From Plecoglossus altivelis (Eukaryota > Chordata > Actinopteri > Osmeriformes > Plecoglossidae): 64,000 nt of DNA. Below are positions 1 to 13,968 of the stretch, piece after piece; the stretch's first letter is position 1, and every line of letters begins with the position of its first letter. The notes below the pieces were generated by a model. That model had not been told where the DNA came from. It did not search any database and saw nothing but the letters and a program-made list of their open reading frames with translations. The stretch covers positions 6,617,614 to 6,681,613 of the forward strand of contig BROE01000005.1 in assembly GCA_036571765.1 (NCBI GenBank). The letters run 5' to 3'. A program made the translations under genes and the position numbers.

Positions 1-38
1 ACGAGGGGGGCGGCAGGGGGGATAGGTAGATGACTCAC

Positions 39-3000
39 CATTGACCGTGAGGTGCACCCAGCTGCCATTATGGAAGGTGTCATACTGCTGCTCCAGCATC
101 AGAACCCGGCATTCGTACCAGCCCTGGTCCTCAGGGTGCACGGGGACAATCTGCAAAGACGCCTTCCCATGAAGACTGGCTCGACCTGAGGAAGAGACAG
201 AGCGGGCAGGTGGGTTCAGAACAAGGACCAAGAGACGACACCACAGATAGCGTTCTAACCGTCAGTCTATTCTAAAAAGGCAAGCCTATTCTACAGTTCT
301 TGACTGACAGTACCAAGGATAAGCTTATGCTGCAGAACTCAGTCACAAGAAGACCCACAGCTTCCTTGATGACACACTGATTCTCCAGTATAGCACTGCT
401 ACATTACAGACCATATTTAAACACACGTACACACACACATCACTTCCCGTACATACTGTAGTTTGAGCACCCACGCTTAGATGATTAATAACCGCAACTG
501 CACCTTTGAGAGCAGTTGTGCAGGTTGGTCTCACAAAGGCAGGAGTTCACGCTATACACAATCCATGTTTTTTTCAAATTCAATCATACACATAACTTAA
601 ATAAAACAGGGTGGCAACTGCCATGGATCAAGGTCAAAGGCATTTTACTTGACCCAAAATGAAAATGATTGCATTTGAATTTGAGCGGTTTCCCAATCCA
701 TACTACTTCACAACCTCTCACAATAAACAAATTACCGTCCGTCCCTGGCCTGGCTACAGCTGCCTGCCAACATCAGGATTAATGGAGCACATAACCTGGG
801 GGGAGATCACTCCCAGTCTCCAGCTAGCGTCTACTGTCTGATGAAGCACATAGGGCTGAAATAGGAAAGCACTCAGTGTCAATACCTCCCAAAAAGACTG
901 CCTTTTCTTTTAAAGCTCAGAGAGATGAATTGGGATTGCAAAAAGGAAGGAAGTCAGGAGGGATGGCTGAAGTGAAGGAGAGCAGGTGGGCACGTTGAAA
1001 ACCTTCGCTGCTAAACTGGCTGTCTCAGCCGCCTCTAAAGCATCGCCCTCAGTCAGTCACTCAGTCAGTCAGCCAGTCATTCACTCAGCCACTCACTTAG
1101 TCACGTGATGGGTTTTGAGTGGAACTCCAACTGCTTCTTTGCCTGAGGAGAATGCAGGCGCCTTCAGCCAAGCATAGAGGTGCAGTTAGTACCAAGCACA
1201 GAGGCCTCACACACTGTTAGCACCGCTGCCTGTTACAGTAGTTCAACTGGAGCATCAGGTATTGCTGTTGTCAGCTCTGCATATGGATCCTATAGACACC
1301 CTTGCCCCTGGTTGTCTGGTATACCCGAGAAAGAAAACTACAATTTTTTTTTTGCGCATTTTATTTACTTTTTTTGTTGCAAGCAGAAAATCGATGAGGA
1401 TAACGGGAAAAGGGAAAGAGAGGAGGCTGCAGTCTTGCAGTAAAAAGTCAGGTCTATTTCTGCCTAGGTGATGAAGTGCAGAGGGAGGTGGTAGGTGATG
1501 TGAAGGTTAGGCATCGACCTCAATGCTTATCTGTCAGTGAATGAGGGGCACGCTGTAAACAGAGCTAACAGCACTGTGTCCATGTCAGAGCATTTCCTCT
1601 GGTGCAGCCGACGGTACGCTGTTCAGCAACGCTGGCAACGCTAACATGAAACTCAAGCATGAGCTATGACATCTCGAAAAAGCATCTCTTCTGGAGAAAA
1701 GCCACAGTCTCATGTCTCCTCCATACAGTAAGAACCACTGTCCTGTTGCAGGCTATTACATTAATCTGATTAAGGATGAAATTGAAGAAGATGGTGGATG
1801 ATTGGAAGCCAGTTTGCTCAATAATTGAGAGGACGTAGAATAAAACTTCATAACCACATATCATAAATGAATTATTGATGGCCTCCTTGCTTGAGTGGGT
1901 GTAAAAATACATGTTTTTACATTTCCATATTACCGCAGGGCACATTGACAAACAGCCTCTGTCTAGCAGACAACAGCTAGAAGACTAATACTCCATTGAA
2001 AATTGAGTTCTGTTCTCCCATTGAAACATTCCCCATTTCACCTCTGAGAACTGGAATTCTGTGACCCTCAAAAGATTAAAGACAAAGGTCTGCCATAGAC
2101 TTTGCATAGAACTGTTGACACTTTGAACCCTCTTGGCACAGAGAGATTCAAGAGATGACAGGCATGTTGCTGTGAAACCCAAACCCTCTGCCATCGTTGT
2201 CCTGTACGATACCGGAGCATCAGACCTAGTTTTGTCTAAGCGCAGTAAATGTCTCTTAGAAATAGACCGACAGAGGAATGATGGCACTTTTAGTCCTTTT
2301 GCCTGAACAAATTATTTATTGGTTAAGGGATGAGAAATCATGAAAATTGTGCGTGTGCGCGAGTGTGCTCGTGCACGTGTGTGTCTGACAGAGCTGGAGC
2401 TGGAGGGGGAAAATAAAGAGATTGTCTGTGAGAGACACTGAACAAGAGTGTGTGTGAGAGAGAAATATAACCTCTTCAAACCTCTCCTTCAGACATTCAA
2501 CACCATGCACGGAGGCTACGTATGGGTAGCATGGCGTGAAGTGCATGCCATAGTCGCACTGTCACAGAGCTAACATCTACCACGCTGTACCCAGAATGCA
2601 ATGTAATCGTAAGGGACAAAGAGCCCGCAGCACAAACCAGCATCTGCTGCTTCCTGCTAATCCCACAGCCCTGGATCCTGGTCCACATGGCACAGGCCCA
2701 TGACAGCAGTCAGCGAACACTGAGGGACATACGATGGTGCTGTCTGTTAGCAGACACCATGTGACCTGTTGTCATTCAGAACACCTCAGCAAAGCGTCAG
2801 GAAAGCTCCGCTGCACCAGGTAAATGGTTCAACGAATAGCCTCTTGTGTGCGTCACTAACACCTACACGTTACACGCAGCTATATGTATTTTGTGCCTGT
2901 GGGATTTCATGCCTGCATTCCACATGCTTATTGTACTGTGCTTTATGTGTGTGTGTGTGTGTCAGGGGAGTGTGTGGGTGAAGTGTGGGGACTACAGTCT

Positions 3001-6000
3001 AGCAGCATACTGCTGAGAGGGGGATATTTCACCCCACGCTCAGCCTCAGCAGATGTATGGTGATTAAGTCTCAGGCTCTGGTCTTCCATTGGCTGTGAAC
3101 ACTTGGTACCGAGGGAACAGCAGGTAAAGCTTCCACTACCAGGAGCCGGTCTGAGCAACCCGGCCCGTCACATGGGCCCCCGCTCCCGAGGACGGAGAGC
3201 ACATAAAGACCACTGTGTGTGTCACGGGGGCCACGCTTCAGGGCAAAACAGGCCGGTTTAAGCTCACAGCTGCAGGGGATGAATAGTGAGGCAGGATCAG
3301 ATTAAAATGAACGTTTTACTTCCCAGTTGAATACAACTGGTAGGTCACGAGAAGGTACATTAGCGTTGCGATACATCAAAAGCAACACCGTTTAACCAAA
3401 AACACAAACTGATGAATGCCCACAGCAATTCATGTCTGCACGGTCTACTGCGCTTGTTTTAATAACCACTGCAGCGCACACACATCAGTTCAGGTGTCGG
3501 CACAGAAGAACTGAGGTAGGCCAACAGGCTAAGAAAACGTAATGAAAGTAAAGAAAGTTTCTAAATAATTGGCCAACTGAGCATCTTATTTGGACTCAAA
3601 TACAGTATCAGCATGAGTCCAACATATTGTATTACATGAAGCTCAAAAAACAGTATTTGTGTATTAGGTATTGAAAAAAAAATTGGCTTGCGCTTGCATT
3701 ATCTATTGATGTCCCTGAAACAGCTGATATCAAACTTACGCCCCTAAACAGTTTATATAATGAGTAGAGGCCTGTGCCCAATTAGAGCTTTAGGTCTAGC
3801 ATTCCTGGGAGGGTGGAGGGCGGGGGGTGGAGGACGGAGGGCGGTGTTCCTACCTGTGTACTCCGGGTCCACATGGGGAGGGTAGAAGCGGAAGTTGATG
3901 AACAGGGGAATTGGCATTCCAAACTTGAACCACTCCACCACGTAGGGGGGCTGCTGGCCGTCCAGGGGAGGGGACACGTCACATCCCAGAATCACGCTCT
4001 CTCCAGCTCGCGCCGTCACAAAACGGGGCTCTTCTCTCACACCGTGGGCACCTGGGGGGGCAGTGGGGGGGTAGAAACAAGAGATCAGCCACAGTGATAT
4101 CAGTGAAGTTTTACAAACGATCCATGGGGGCAGGAGGAGGTGGGGGACAAGAGCTATACTACAGTACACTGAACACACTGTTGACTTTCTGCTGAGCAAG
4201 CTTTGAAACCACAAAGCTGCAGGTCTAGAAACTAAGCCCAAGGTGTGGAGCTCAACGCTCGTCCCTTTCTGCGTCCTCCTTTCTGCCGTAAAACCACCAC
4301 AGTTGCTCTTTCCTGGTGGCTTCACTCGTGGTGAATGTGGTATGTCCGACTGTGGCGTAGCAGATTGTACGCAAGCTGCCAGAAGGCTCCATTGATCAAA
4401 GCTGGCTCCTGCTCAGATGAGCTTTACTATGAGTGCCATGGTAACCACGGAACCAGCCCTGGCGTTTTGCCATGGATCTCCAGGCACGCTGCCGAGCGCT
4501 GACCTATCGGACGTCTGAAAGGTCAGCGTACCTGCCTCAGCAGAACCCTCACTCTGGGAATGGATTTTCTGCGGCTGCCTCCCCCGCTCTCATTGAGCCT
4601 GGATCTCCTCCTCCGTCAGAGCAAGCATGGCTGCCTGCCTTCACCCACGGGGAAAATCGCTTCGGGGATCAAGAGACATGCTGACGGTTCACTCTCCAGT
4701 AACACCAGCTGAATAACTTAGCACTTTCATTAACAGTATCATTTGCATTATCAAGGCACATTTTTCCAGGAAGTACATCTTCCATGTTCTAGAGTCTTCC
4801 TGCAGCCATGGCCTCAGGAAGAAGGTAGCAATATTCAGATGCTCCTTCTCCGTCGAAGTTTACATCAATGCCTCTGCTGTACACCTGTGTTACTACCAAT
4901 CCTACCATTGGTGGTAGTTTGCTAACATGACATATTGGAACCATAAATATTTAGTCTTTGCTTTGGCAAGGCTCGGTTAAAGATCTTTTGGGCATCACCT
5001 CTGAAGGCCCTATGAATGAGTTAGTGATTGTTTTTACCAGTTTAATCTGTTTTATCCGTCGGAAGAGTTAATCCACTTTATTGCGTTTAGCCAGCACAGC
5101 TTTGGGACTGAAACAGAGCAGATTTAATCAAATTACACTTTTTTGTAAAGTGGAGCCGTGGTCTGCCAGTCACAGCCCTTCCTCCTGGAAACTGCCCTGC
5201 CATTGTGTCTCCCCAGTAAGAGAACACAAAAATCACCATAAGAAGCCATGGCTTAGCCTTAACGACTGACCCAGTGGTACACGTGCACAAATCGAGTCAC
5301 TGGACCTTCCACATGACCACAAAACAGCCCTTAATACCAAAATCCACACTAAATAAACTGGAGACAAGGCAACATAAGTTACTCAGCTAAAGTGGGGGGG
5401 GGAGTCTCAAAGCTGTGAAAAAGTAGGTCACCTCCAGTAATATGTTCTACAAGAGTGGAACCAGTCAACGCAAGGAAGGAGACAGGAGGAGAAAAGCCCG
5501 AGCAAAGAAGACGAGGGAGGGAGCTTTAAGTGTTGTTGTGACTACAGCCATGGTATTACAGGACCTCCGAGGAGAACGTCCTCATGCGCCTGTGTGGAGA
5601 GCTGTACCTCCTCCCCTGGTGCAACACAGTCACGTGATCCTCTCGAAATCTTCCCAGTCTTCCGTTAAACCCAACACTCCGGCGCTTTCTAAATGGGCTC
5701 ATATCACCTTCGGCTTCATTAACACTCCCAACACAGTGCAGATGTTTCTGACTGCATCTCCACTCCTCACAAAACCCCAAAGTTCTCCGAAGGCTGCTTG
5801 ATGACAAGATCTATTTTCAGGAAAACATTTGACGCACTTGCAGCGTGTTTGCGATGGAAAACAACAACATTTTAGGAATAGCAGACTCTCTGAGGTGCAG
5901 TTGCACGAAGATAACTTCGTCTTTTAATTGGGTCAACAATAAGTGGAATATAAGTGTCCTCTGAACCTCATCCTTGGAATGAGAATCAGAATGAGACAGT

Positions 6001-8094
6001 CCTACACTTCTGATCCACAATTATGTTGAGTTTGTCACATGGTACTTTAGACACCTGGGTTATTAAGATGGGAGGCATGAACACCAACCCTTCCATTTCT
6101 TTCCAGACAGCTTGGCCAAGTTCAATAGTTTAGGTATCGGTTCACTATTATTTGGGGGTCTTGGTACCACTGAAAGCAATCGTGGGTAGATGAATTGCTT
6201 TAAAGACCCAGGATAATATACTGCCTGGCTAATAACTCCCCAATCCCTTTATGAGATCATCACAAGGGGACGATCAGCACAGGCCCGGTCACTGCTGCTG
6301 CCGTTTTCATTTCCTTAATGGAGACACAGTGACCTGCTAGGGTTTATGGGGCCTTTTTCAGGGGAACATATTTACGCTCTCAACAAGACATAAATGCCAG
6401 CTGTGCAAATCATGAGACAAGCCTTCCTGTTCTACGCGTTCGTGCGCGTTTGTGAGGTGGTGAGGCCCGACCCCACACACACTCCATCATGCTGGCACCA
6501 ACACATCCCAAAAAAGATCCCAAGTCAAGATACCAGCCCACCCTCTGAAGGCTTAGCATTGTAACTATGACAACAGAGAAACAATTTATTGCACCCAGGG
6601 TATGGCATATAAGCTAGGCGAACACAGACAGAGAGGAAAGCTGTCTCTGAAGCTGCAGTGTACATCTCATTAGACAACAAATGATGTGCTTTATGTACGA
6701 CTTTGAAACTATAAATACGTGGATCAATGTATAGGCTAATATGCACTTTACAAAATGAACTACACATCCCTCTGTGATCTCTGCTGTCTATCTCTCACCT
6801 GAAAATCTGCTAAATCAAAGGCAGCCTACGTCCCAAAGCACAATGCAGGAGAATAAATCTCCATTATTTGGCACAGGTTAAATAGGCAGGTTCACTCCCA
6901 GTAACATCAGCAGCTACTGTACACATGCCGTGTTGCCTCCCTCTGTTGCAACTCACTTAATCAATAAAAGGCATCTGCTCAGAGTCGATCAACATCTGTC
7001 CAGGGCAGCACATGAATCATCACTGTCGAAGCAGCTGGGACAGCGAGGAGTTAAAATCCACTGGAGATTTTCAAACAGTGTTTTTTCAAGTGGCTGGCCC
7101 GATAATAGGACTTGTATGAAAAGTGCTTTGCACTGTGCTTGCAGTGATGATCATAGATCTGTGTATGGACGCTCTAGGCACTTTGGGCAATAATTATGCA
7201 GCCAGAAAAATGTTTCTGAAAATTTTGTGACATTAATGAGGGCCAATATCATGAGAGATCACATAGAATGTGAATGAATATAGAGAAAAATAATGAGAAA
7301 CAATATGAATATTCTGGGATGGATTTTTTTTTTACCATACTGGAGGCTTTGCTCACTCCAGGGTGCCTAAATCTTCTTTTTGACTCAAAAAATCTCTATA
7401 AATGTTCCAGGAGTGCTCTGGACCCTTATCTACCGCAGCCTTACGGAAAGTTGAGATTTGTGAAGCTTGGCGTTAACAAAAGGGAATTTAAAATTACATA
7501 TGCAGCGCTCAACATGGCCACACATTGCCAAGGCGTGACAGGCTATGAACTGACTTCTGAGTGCAGGACCGCGACAGTCGAGCGACACAGCGTACAGGAA
7601 GTAATGGAGTATGGACCTGACCAGAGAGAGCCTCAAGGACATGCAGCTAAGGGGCTGGACAGGCCTCTGACAGGGCAGTAATTGAATGCGAGCCTGCGTG
7701 TGCTGAAGGTCACATTAGAGAAGTGTGTGTGTGTGAGGGGAAAGGGGGGGGCTGTCTGTAAGTGTGAAGTGTCTGTATTGAATGAGTTAGAAGCGATGAC
7801 AACCAGTAGCATTCTTAGATTGCCGGTGTGAACTGTTACATACAGTTCACACTTACATACATTTTATCGAACCCTAAAGTAAACAACTGTGTGAAGATAG
7901 TGGGACCATGAAACAGTATACAGACACCACTGTCACAGAAGAACCAGCCGGTCAGTGACTGTCAGTCCCCCTTCAACATTCACTTGCAGCCTGTCTAACT
8001 CAGGGTTGAGTAAAAACATCACAATGATACATGACATCTGGACATGACTCATGTGGCACAACAGACACTTCCCTGTGTCCACTCAACCCACGCC

Positions 8095-8148
<54 letters not shown>

Positions 8149-11100
8149 CTTACACAATGACCATTCTGAGAGCTTCCCATTGGTCACTAACCTGCAGTAA
8201 AAAAAGGTGTTATATCTCCTCTCTACAGAATGACTTTTTCTATACGGTCTATAACTCATCCAACATAGTTATCACCAAACTACGGCTCAGTTTCTCCCCC
8301 TTGCCTCCTACACAAACCAACAGAAGTGTGCTATGTCTGCTAGGCTAAACACACAAGGGCCCACACATATTCACAAGCACTGAGCTATCCAGTAGTATAA
8401 AAACGTGGCCCCTGTCTTTTTGAATCCAAGAGGGTGATTCAGCTGACAGATAGTAACCTCTGTACCATCTACCATCAAGTCTAGTCTTTTTCTCCTCTGG
8501 TTCCCTTTGATGGACCGGCCCACGCACACTGGCTGGGCCCAGTCAGGGAGGGGCCCTCGCCTTGAACAAGCTGACACCTGCTTCTGCCGGAGAAACACAC
8601 GCACACACCTATACAAATGCACATGGACACGTGGACATCTGTCCGGATGCACAAACACACTCACACAAACATCTCGCACGTACGCACCCCAAAAAACCTA
8701 CTCAACAACACTCAGAGCTGGTGTGAAGTAGGCAAAGATTTCCAGAGGCCCAAAGGGCAGCCCAATACCACTGGGCACTGCCAGAGAGGCACATTAAAGA
8801 CAGTAGGACCAGGAAGAGGTGTCTGTGCCAGGAGTTTAACAGTCCCTGATGTCATTTATACACATATGGTAACACAGTCCACATACACAACTCAGTTCAA
8901 ACAGAGGCAGTAAATTCCTTACCCATGCTATAGATTGGTATCATTAAAAGCCCTATTGGTACAGTGCAATGAGAGCATATTAACTTGCTTATATGGCCTT
9001 GTCTAATTACAGTGGGTTATGGAAAATAATGTTTATTCAACATTTATAAACCTCTCAAACCAGCATAGCTGTAAATAACTATAAGTGATAGGATCTGCTC
9101 GCTTAATTTCATGATATGCCTGGTTTTTCAGGAAAGCTTCTCAGTTAAACCCAAAGCTTGCCTGTACCTCTCTATCAGATCATTTCACTCTGTTCAACAT
9201 CATATTACAGTCTCCACCCCTCTCTCCTTTCGTTCTTCTCTCTCTCTCTCTCCCTCTCTCTCCATCTCTCACTACCATGTATTGCAGACCCTCTCTCTCT
9301 GCGGCAATCTTGTCTCACTCACTGTGTCAATAACACTACAGTGAATCTCCTGAATTCTGCTGAGCCCAATAATATGACTGTTATTTGTTTCCCCCCATTT
9401 AAATCCTTGGACCCTCCCTGTTCAGTGAAGGAATCCATTTTCTCCAAGAATGCCTGGAGACGTGCTTGGCTATTTTTCCAAGCTCGAGGGTTCACGTGAG
9501 TGCACCAAGCGCTCTTGTCCTAGAGGACAGGGCCTTCTAGTCTGCCCTGGACGTTCATTGAGGCCAGACAGATTCACATGAAATGAGTAAATAAAACATG
9601 AGTCACTGACTGCTAGCAAAACTTCTCGGAGCGTCTGCGTACACAAGCATTGCATAATGCTATTCCTCATTATCCTTGAGGGGGGGGTGGGTACAAAGTT
9701 TGTTTGAGGTCATTCCTCAGAGCATGAGAAGTCAGGCACCAAGAGACAGTGGGCGGGGGGGGGGGTTCTGTCCTCTAACTAGACCTAGTACTTATCCTGG
9801 CTATCCCAGAATGCCCTAGGCTTTGTTTGCAAGGAGATTCCACAGGGACGGTACTGGCTGAGCAGTGAGGAGTGGAGAAAGCAGAAAGAGCTGGCAGATG
9901 CCCAGTGCTGTGTTGGCAGGAGTCTGCCTACCACAGCATGAGAGCTGGGCTTTCTCTAGGCCTTGCTCACAGGCCTCACTCCCTTGACTGGGACAGAGAA
10001 CGTAGAGCATATGCCTGAAAGTGAGTGAGTCTATGTCAACGAATAAATGAGTGAGAACAGAGTATTTGTCATGACTTGAACTAGGGAAGGAGGCTATGTC
10101 AATAAGCGAATCCTCATGTGAGTAGTTGTGGTGTAACAAAGCAAACAGAGGAGGAGGGGGAGTGAGTTAGGGAACGAAGACAGTAGTTCAGATTCATCCC
10201 TGTGACGATCTCGCTCCCATACTATGAATGAGTAGGAGAATGTGAGAGTCAGGGGTAAAGTAAAAGGAGAAAACTGCTGAGATGAGTAAGTGCATTACTA
10301 CAAACACATAGTGCTGAGAATTGAGGTTTGTGGAGGTCAATTCCATTTAACCACCAGTTAGTCCAGGAGTTATATTGAAATATAATGAATGTCGATACCA
10401 TTTTTACAATACCTTTTTAATTAATTTATTAATTATCTAAATTGATTACTTTGAAATGGGATCGACCCTGGCCTTGGACCTATTAACTCAACACTAGCCT
10501 CATCCATGGTACTGTCTGGTCCACAGAGCTGGACAGACTGCAGCATTGACTGACAAAATATAGATTTAGTATAGTCCTTGAAACATGTGACTGTAGATTG
10601 ACAGATCGGAGGTTCAAATCTCCCTATTACATTGCTTTGGGCAAGTGTGTCTACTTAATGAATTCATAAAAGTAATTAAGAGGAAGTGACCATGTTCATT
10701 TTGTTCTATATTTAGTGGTTTCATGTGAGGATAGAACTCATGTTTAAGGTTTTCAGATTTGTTCAATTGGAATTAATTCATTTACGGATCTTGGTCTCAG
10801 TTTCATAGGAAGGATGATCCACTAGTATAATTCCAGAGATTACAAAAAACAGTTATTGTTCGGACATAATACTGTGTTGTCAGTGGCAGAAAATCTGAAT
10901 ATTCTTAATATTTGAAACAGCAAGATTTTGGATTCAAAATAACTAAATGACCCTAAGTTTCTTTGTTTGAGAATGAGGGGTCACAGTTATTAGGTGACCT
11001 CTTGAGAAATGTCTCCCTCACCTGGGCACAAATGGAAAAGCAAGGTTAAGTAAGTCCATAGGTCAATACAGTGAGCTCATAAAAATGGGAACAAACTTGA

Positions 11101-11954
11101 ATTATTGATAAGGAAACTTATAATTGCAGCTCTCCAGACAATAACTCCATCCATTCTGATATAGAGTGCTCATATCGAAACAGTTCAGTGTGTGATCTTG
11201 TCATCCAGATCCAGCAATGTGCCTTGCCCTCTCAAATACTGCATGGCACATATCCATCGCAAGATGCATAAGACTACACAAAACATATAGCATAATATAA
11301 TGTACAGCTTCTTCAAAAAAGAAAATATATATCTGATCTTAGTTACCTTTCCATGCAAAACACAAATGCGGTCACACCCCTTTTTGAAATTGTGAAACTA
11401 TGATTCCTTGTGTAACTGATTATGAGTTATCTTCAGATATCGTTCTATATCAAATCATGGTTTTTGTATTTGCTTTTTTCATATAACAATTACCCACGGA
11501 ATTGCTTTTGGTACTCACTATGCCACATCCCTTGGGTCTATGCTCACTGGTGGCTTGGGGTTCAGAAGCCATTGAGCAATTGAAAAAATATTTTCTATAT
11601 TAAATTTAGGCTATCATAGGTCTATATTTCATTTCCTTTTGTAAAACCAAGTATTTTATTTTCAAACGAGAGCTATTTCCCCATTACACATTCACTAATA
11701 CCAATTAACTAAAGCTGAAGTTTCACGTGACTTGCGAAATGCAGCCATTTGTTACAATGAAATACAGCCCTTCCTATGGACTGTCATCATAAAATCGTGA
11801 CTAATATCAAATGCCAGCAGAAAAACACAAGTACAGACGCTAAAAACAATATATTATGGGCGGAACAAGATATATTGCACTTCAACTCACCTTGAGCGGC
11901 CGTTCCTCTGGTGCTGAATACACTTGCTATCAGAGTGGCCACATACCAAATCAT
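39..11954 (-). CDS. igsf9b: Immunoglobulin superfamily member 9B (turtle homologue B), N-terminal part
   Basis: Minus-strand gene, cut by the left window edge. Coding exons: 11891-11954 (start codon 11954-11952), 3854-4051 and 39-185, all joined in phase 1, giving the first 136 residues. Exon 1 encodes a signal peptide beginning MIWYVATLIASV, almost the same as vertebrate IGSF9B. Exons 2 and 3 form the first Ig domain, with VEWFKFG..PI, FYPPHVDPEY and the paired cysteines in LGCDVS and WYECRV; HNGSW is a likely N-glycosylation site. IGSF9B is a neuronal cell-surface adhesion protein of inhibitory synapses with five Ig and two fibronectin III domains; the later domains are outside the window. 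Splice sites are canonical (gtgag, gtagga and gtgagt donors). Paralogue IGSF9 is less likely because the signal peptide matches the B form so closely. Exon sequence and phase are seen; function is from the family. Confidence 0.95.
186..3853. other. igsf9b intron 2, non-coding
   Basis: A 3.7 kb intron between the two exons of the first Ig domain. It contains a CAGT/CACT low-complexity run at 1049-1105 and a short GT run near 2947-2962. Open frames in it are short and have no recognisable domain, and I found no second gene. Confidence 0.85.
1049..1105. repeat. CAGT/CACT simple tandem repeat
   Basis: Imperfect tetranucleotide-type repeat built from cagt and cact words, within igsf9b intron 2. 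Confidence 0.7.
8098..8146. repeat. (CA)n microsatellite
   Basis: An uninterrupted run of about 24 AC dinucleotides in igsf9b intron 1. Likely polymorphic, since it is long and perfect. Confidence 0.97.
10575..10680 (+). mobile_element. Degraded tRNA-derived SINE
   Basis: The stretch ggttcaaatct at 10611-10621 matches a tRNA B box. It is followed by cattgctttgggcaag and then tgtctacttaatgaattc, which resembles the common fish SINE tail (gctttggataa..gtctgctaaatgaataaa). B box followed by this tail is the usual arrangement in teleost tRNA SINEs. The A box is not clear, so the copy is old or truncated. Family not assigned. Confidence 0.6.
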
Positions 11955-12340
11955 AGTACTATTGCCGACCAGCTATTACCACGCAAAGTGCCCCGTTCAA
12001 CGAATCTTTCATATTCGACCTTGCACCGCACGGTGTCTAATCGATAGCCTTTTATTCATATTCTGTATCCTTTCCTTTCTGCGATTCCCTTCATCCCTTC
12101 CCTCCCCCGTCCTTCCGTCCGCATCCTCTCCCAAAGAGACAGAGCACCTGCACCGCCGCGGTTGTAGTAGACCGAGCTGCTTTACGAGCGCATAGTGAAA
12201 CCAAGTGCGAGAATGTAGTCAGCAGGTCCGCCTCTACTATCATTGGATTGGTTGGTGATTGAGGCTTTGGGGCGTGTATTGGTTATCCATCCGCCCCTTC
12301 TTACCCGAATGACAGGAGAACAGTCGGGTACCAATTCAAG
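11955..12340 (-). promoter_or_regulatory. igsf9b: igsf9b 5' UTR and promoter region
   Basis: The region directly upstream of the igsf9b start codon. Three ATTGG words on the plus strand (12242-12246, 12247-12251, 12278-12282) read as CCAAT boxes on the minus strand, about 290-330 bases upstream of the start codon. A 5' UTR intron cannot be excluded. Assignment as promoter is inferred from position and motifs. Confidence 0.5.
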
Positions 12341-13913
12341 GTGAGTTGGAGCGTGCCGTAGTAGTGGAACCGCAGTATCATGCGCATTGACAGAGAGCCG
12401 AGTCCGCATCTTTAAATGCCTCCTTATAAGTGTCACCACGTGGCACCATCATTGTTCAAATATCGCCGATTATACTGAGAGCCTTAGGAAATATACGAAT
12501 TCTTCGTATTCTGCCTCCTCAACCACAGGTTTTGTCTGTGTTGCTGCAACTGCATACATAGGCTATGTGATTAATATGTCACTCTAATGCGTTCGTGGGT
12601 GGTCGCCTTAGTGTCACATATTTAAAACGTTTTATTTGTACAACTGTACTAGCCTACTATGTCGGCTAAAGTAATGGGTGTGGCAAAAGACACAATATTG
12701 CTTGCCTTTTTTTCTACGACGGGAGCAGCGAGTTTAGGGATGCTGTGTAATCATCCATGCTCCCTGTTCTCGTGCACATGTCACAGCACTGAAACCCAAT
12801 CCATTGAAATACTATCCACAAAACGTTCATTTCGAACGATCTGCTCATTGCACATACAAACCTCGCAAGATTTGAATGTATATTTTTTGGTTTATTTCAC
12901 CTGTCAATTATGAAAAGACATTTAAACACCTAAAGCTTGTTTAGCCCCCATGTCTGGTAATGTTTCAGGAAGCAGTCTGAGTATTAATACTGCATGCACG
13001 CACTTTCCTCAATTAGATGTGAGCAATTCAGCAAGTGTGTTTCTCAAGGTGTCAGCTAATGTTTATCATGCCACACAATCCAACCTTTCACAGACTGATT
13101 CCAAGCATTATGGACACACGACTGCATCAGCATGTGTTGAGAAGGGAGTGTTCGTCCAATTAGAGACTAAAGCAAAACCAATGTTGACTGGATTGCCAAT
13201 GCTGCAGACCCATGGACAGTCAAAAGTTTAACAGCACATTAAAAAAGGTGATGACAAGAATATTTACAGTCTTTGTAGAAAAAAGTGGACAACACTATAG
13301 CCAAGCACTCCAATTAGGAGTGATTAATTTGAAGCTTTGTTGAGGCATGCATGTACTGGGCTGTGAAACTGCCAACAACCAAAACCAGTTTAGTGTGTAC
13401 AATTTGGGCTAACATCATCTTGGTTCACAGCACACATTATCTCCTTTGATGATTTTCTCATGGCCTCATCTTGTTGTCCTGCAAGAGAGAGAATCCAAAC
13501 CTGAAACAAATGATAGACAGCTGTATCAGGAGACAAACTGTGTTTGGAAATGCATCTGTGGTTCAAGCAAAGTCAGAGGCCTTGGTGTGGGGTACTGGGC
13601 AATTCAAAGTAGCATACAAACAAATCGAAATGGTTAATTTCAACAAATTGAAATGGTTATGTTGTCAACACGGAGAAATATGTCTGGCTTGTTAATATGA
13701 TTTCTGTGTACATTAGTGAGGCACTGTGTTGAGTAAAACATGGATGTAAAGGTATCTCTGTCATGGCACAGTAAAGTAGGCAGGACAGTTTCTGCAGGAA
13801 TTGATGAAGTCATCCAAAGGGTGGAGTTGCCCTCTCTCACATCTTCACAATTACTGTCAGGAGAGGTACACTGCTCTGTGACTGCTGCATGGCAAACTAA
13901 ACACAAGGTCATT

Positions 13914-13968
<55 letters not shown>

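Larger units (their letters stand above)
4052..11890. other. igsf9b intron 1, non-coding
   Basis: A 7.8 kb intron between the signal-peptide exon and the first Ig exon. It holds a 49 bp CA microsatellite (8098-8146), a CT-rich tract (about 9236-9270) and a degraded SINE (about 10575-10680). No open frame in it resembles a known protein. Confidence 0.85.

Noticed and set aside
3753..4325. 190-codon continuous frame around igsf9b exon 2
   Set aside because: Only 3854-4051 is exon: a cag acceptor and gtaggaac donor bound it. The extra codons on both sides are intron read-through.
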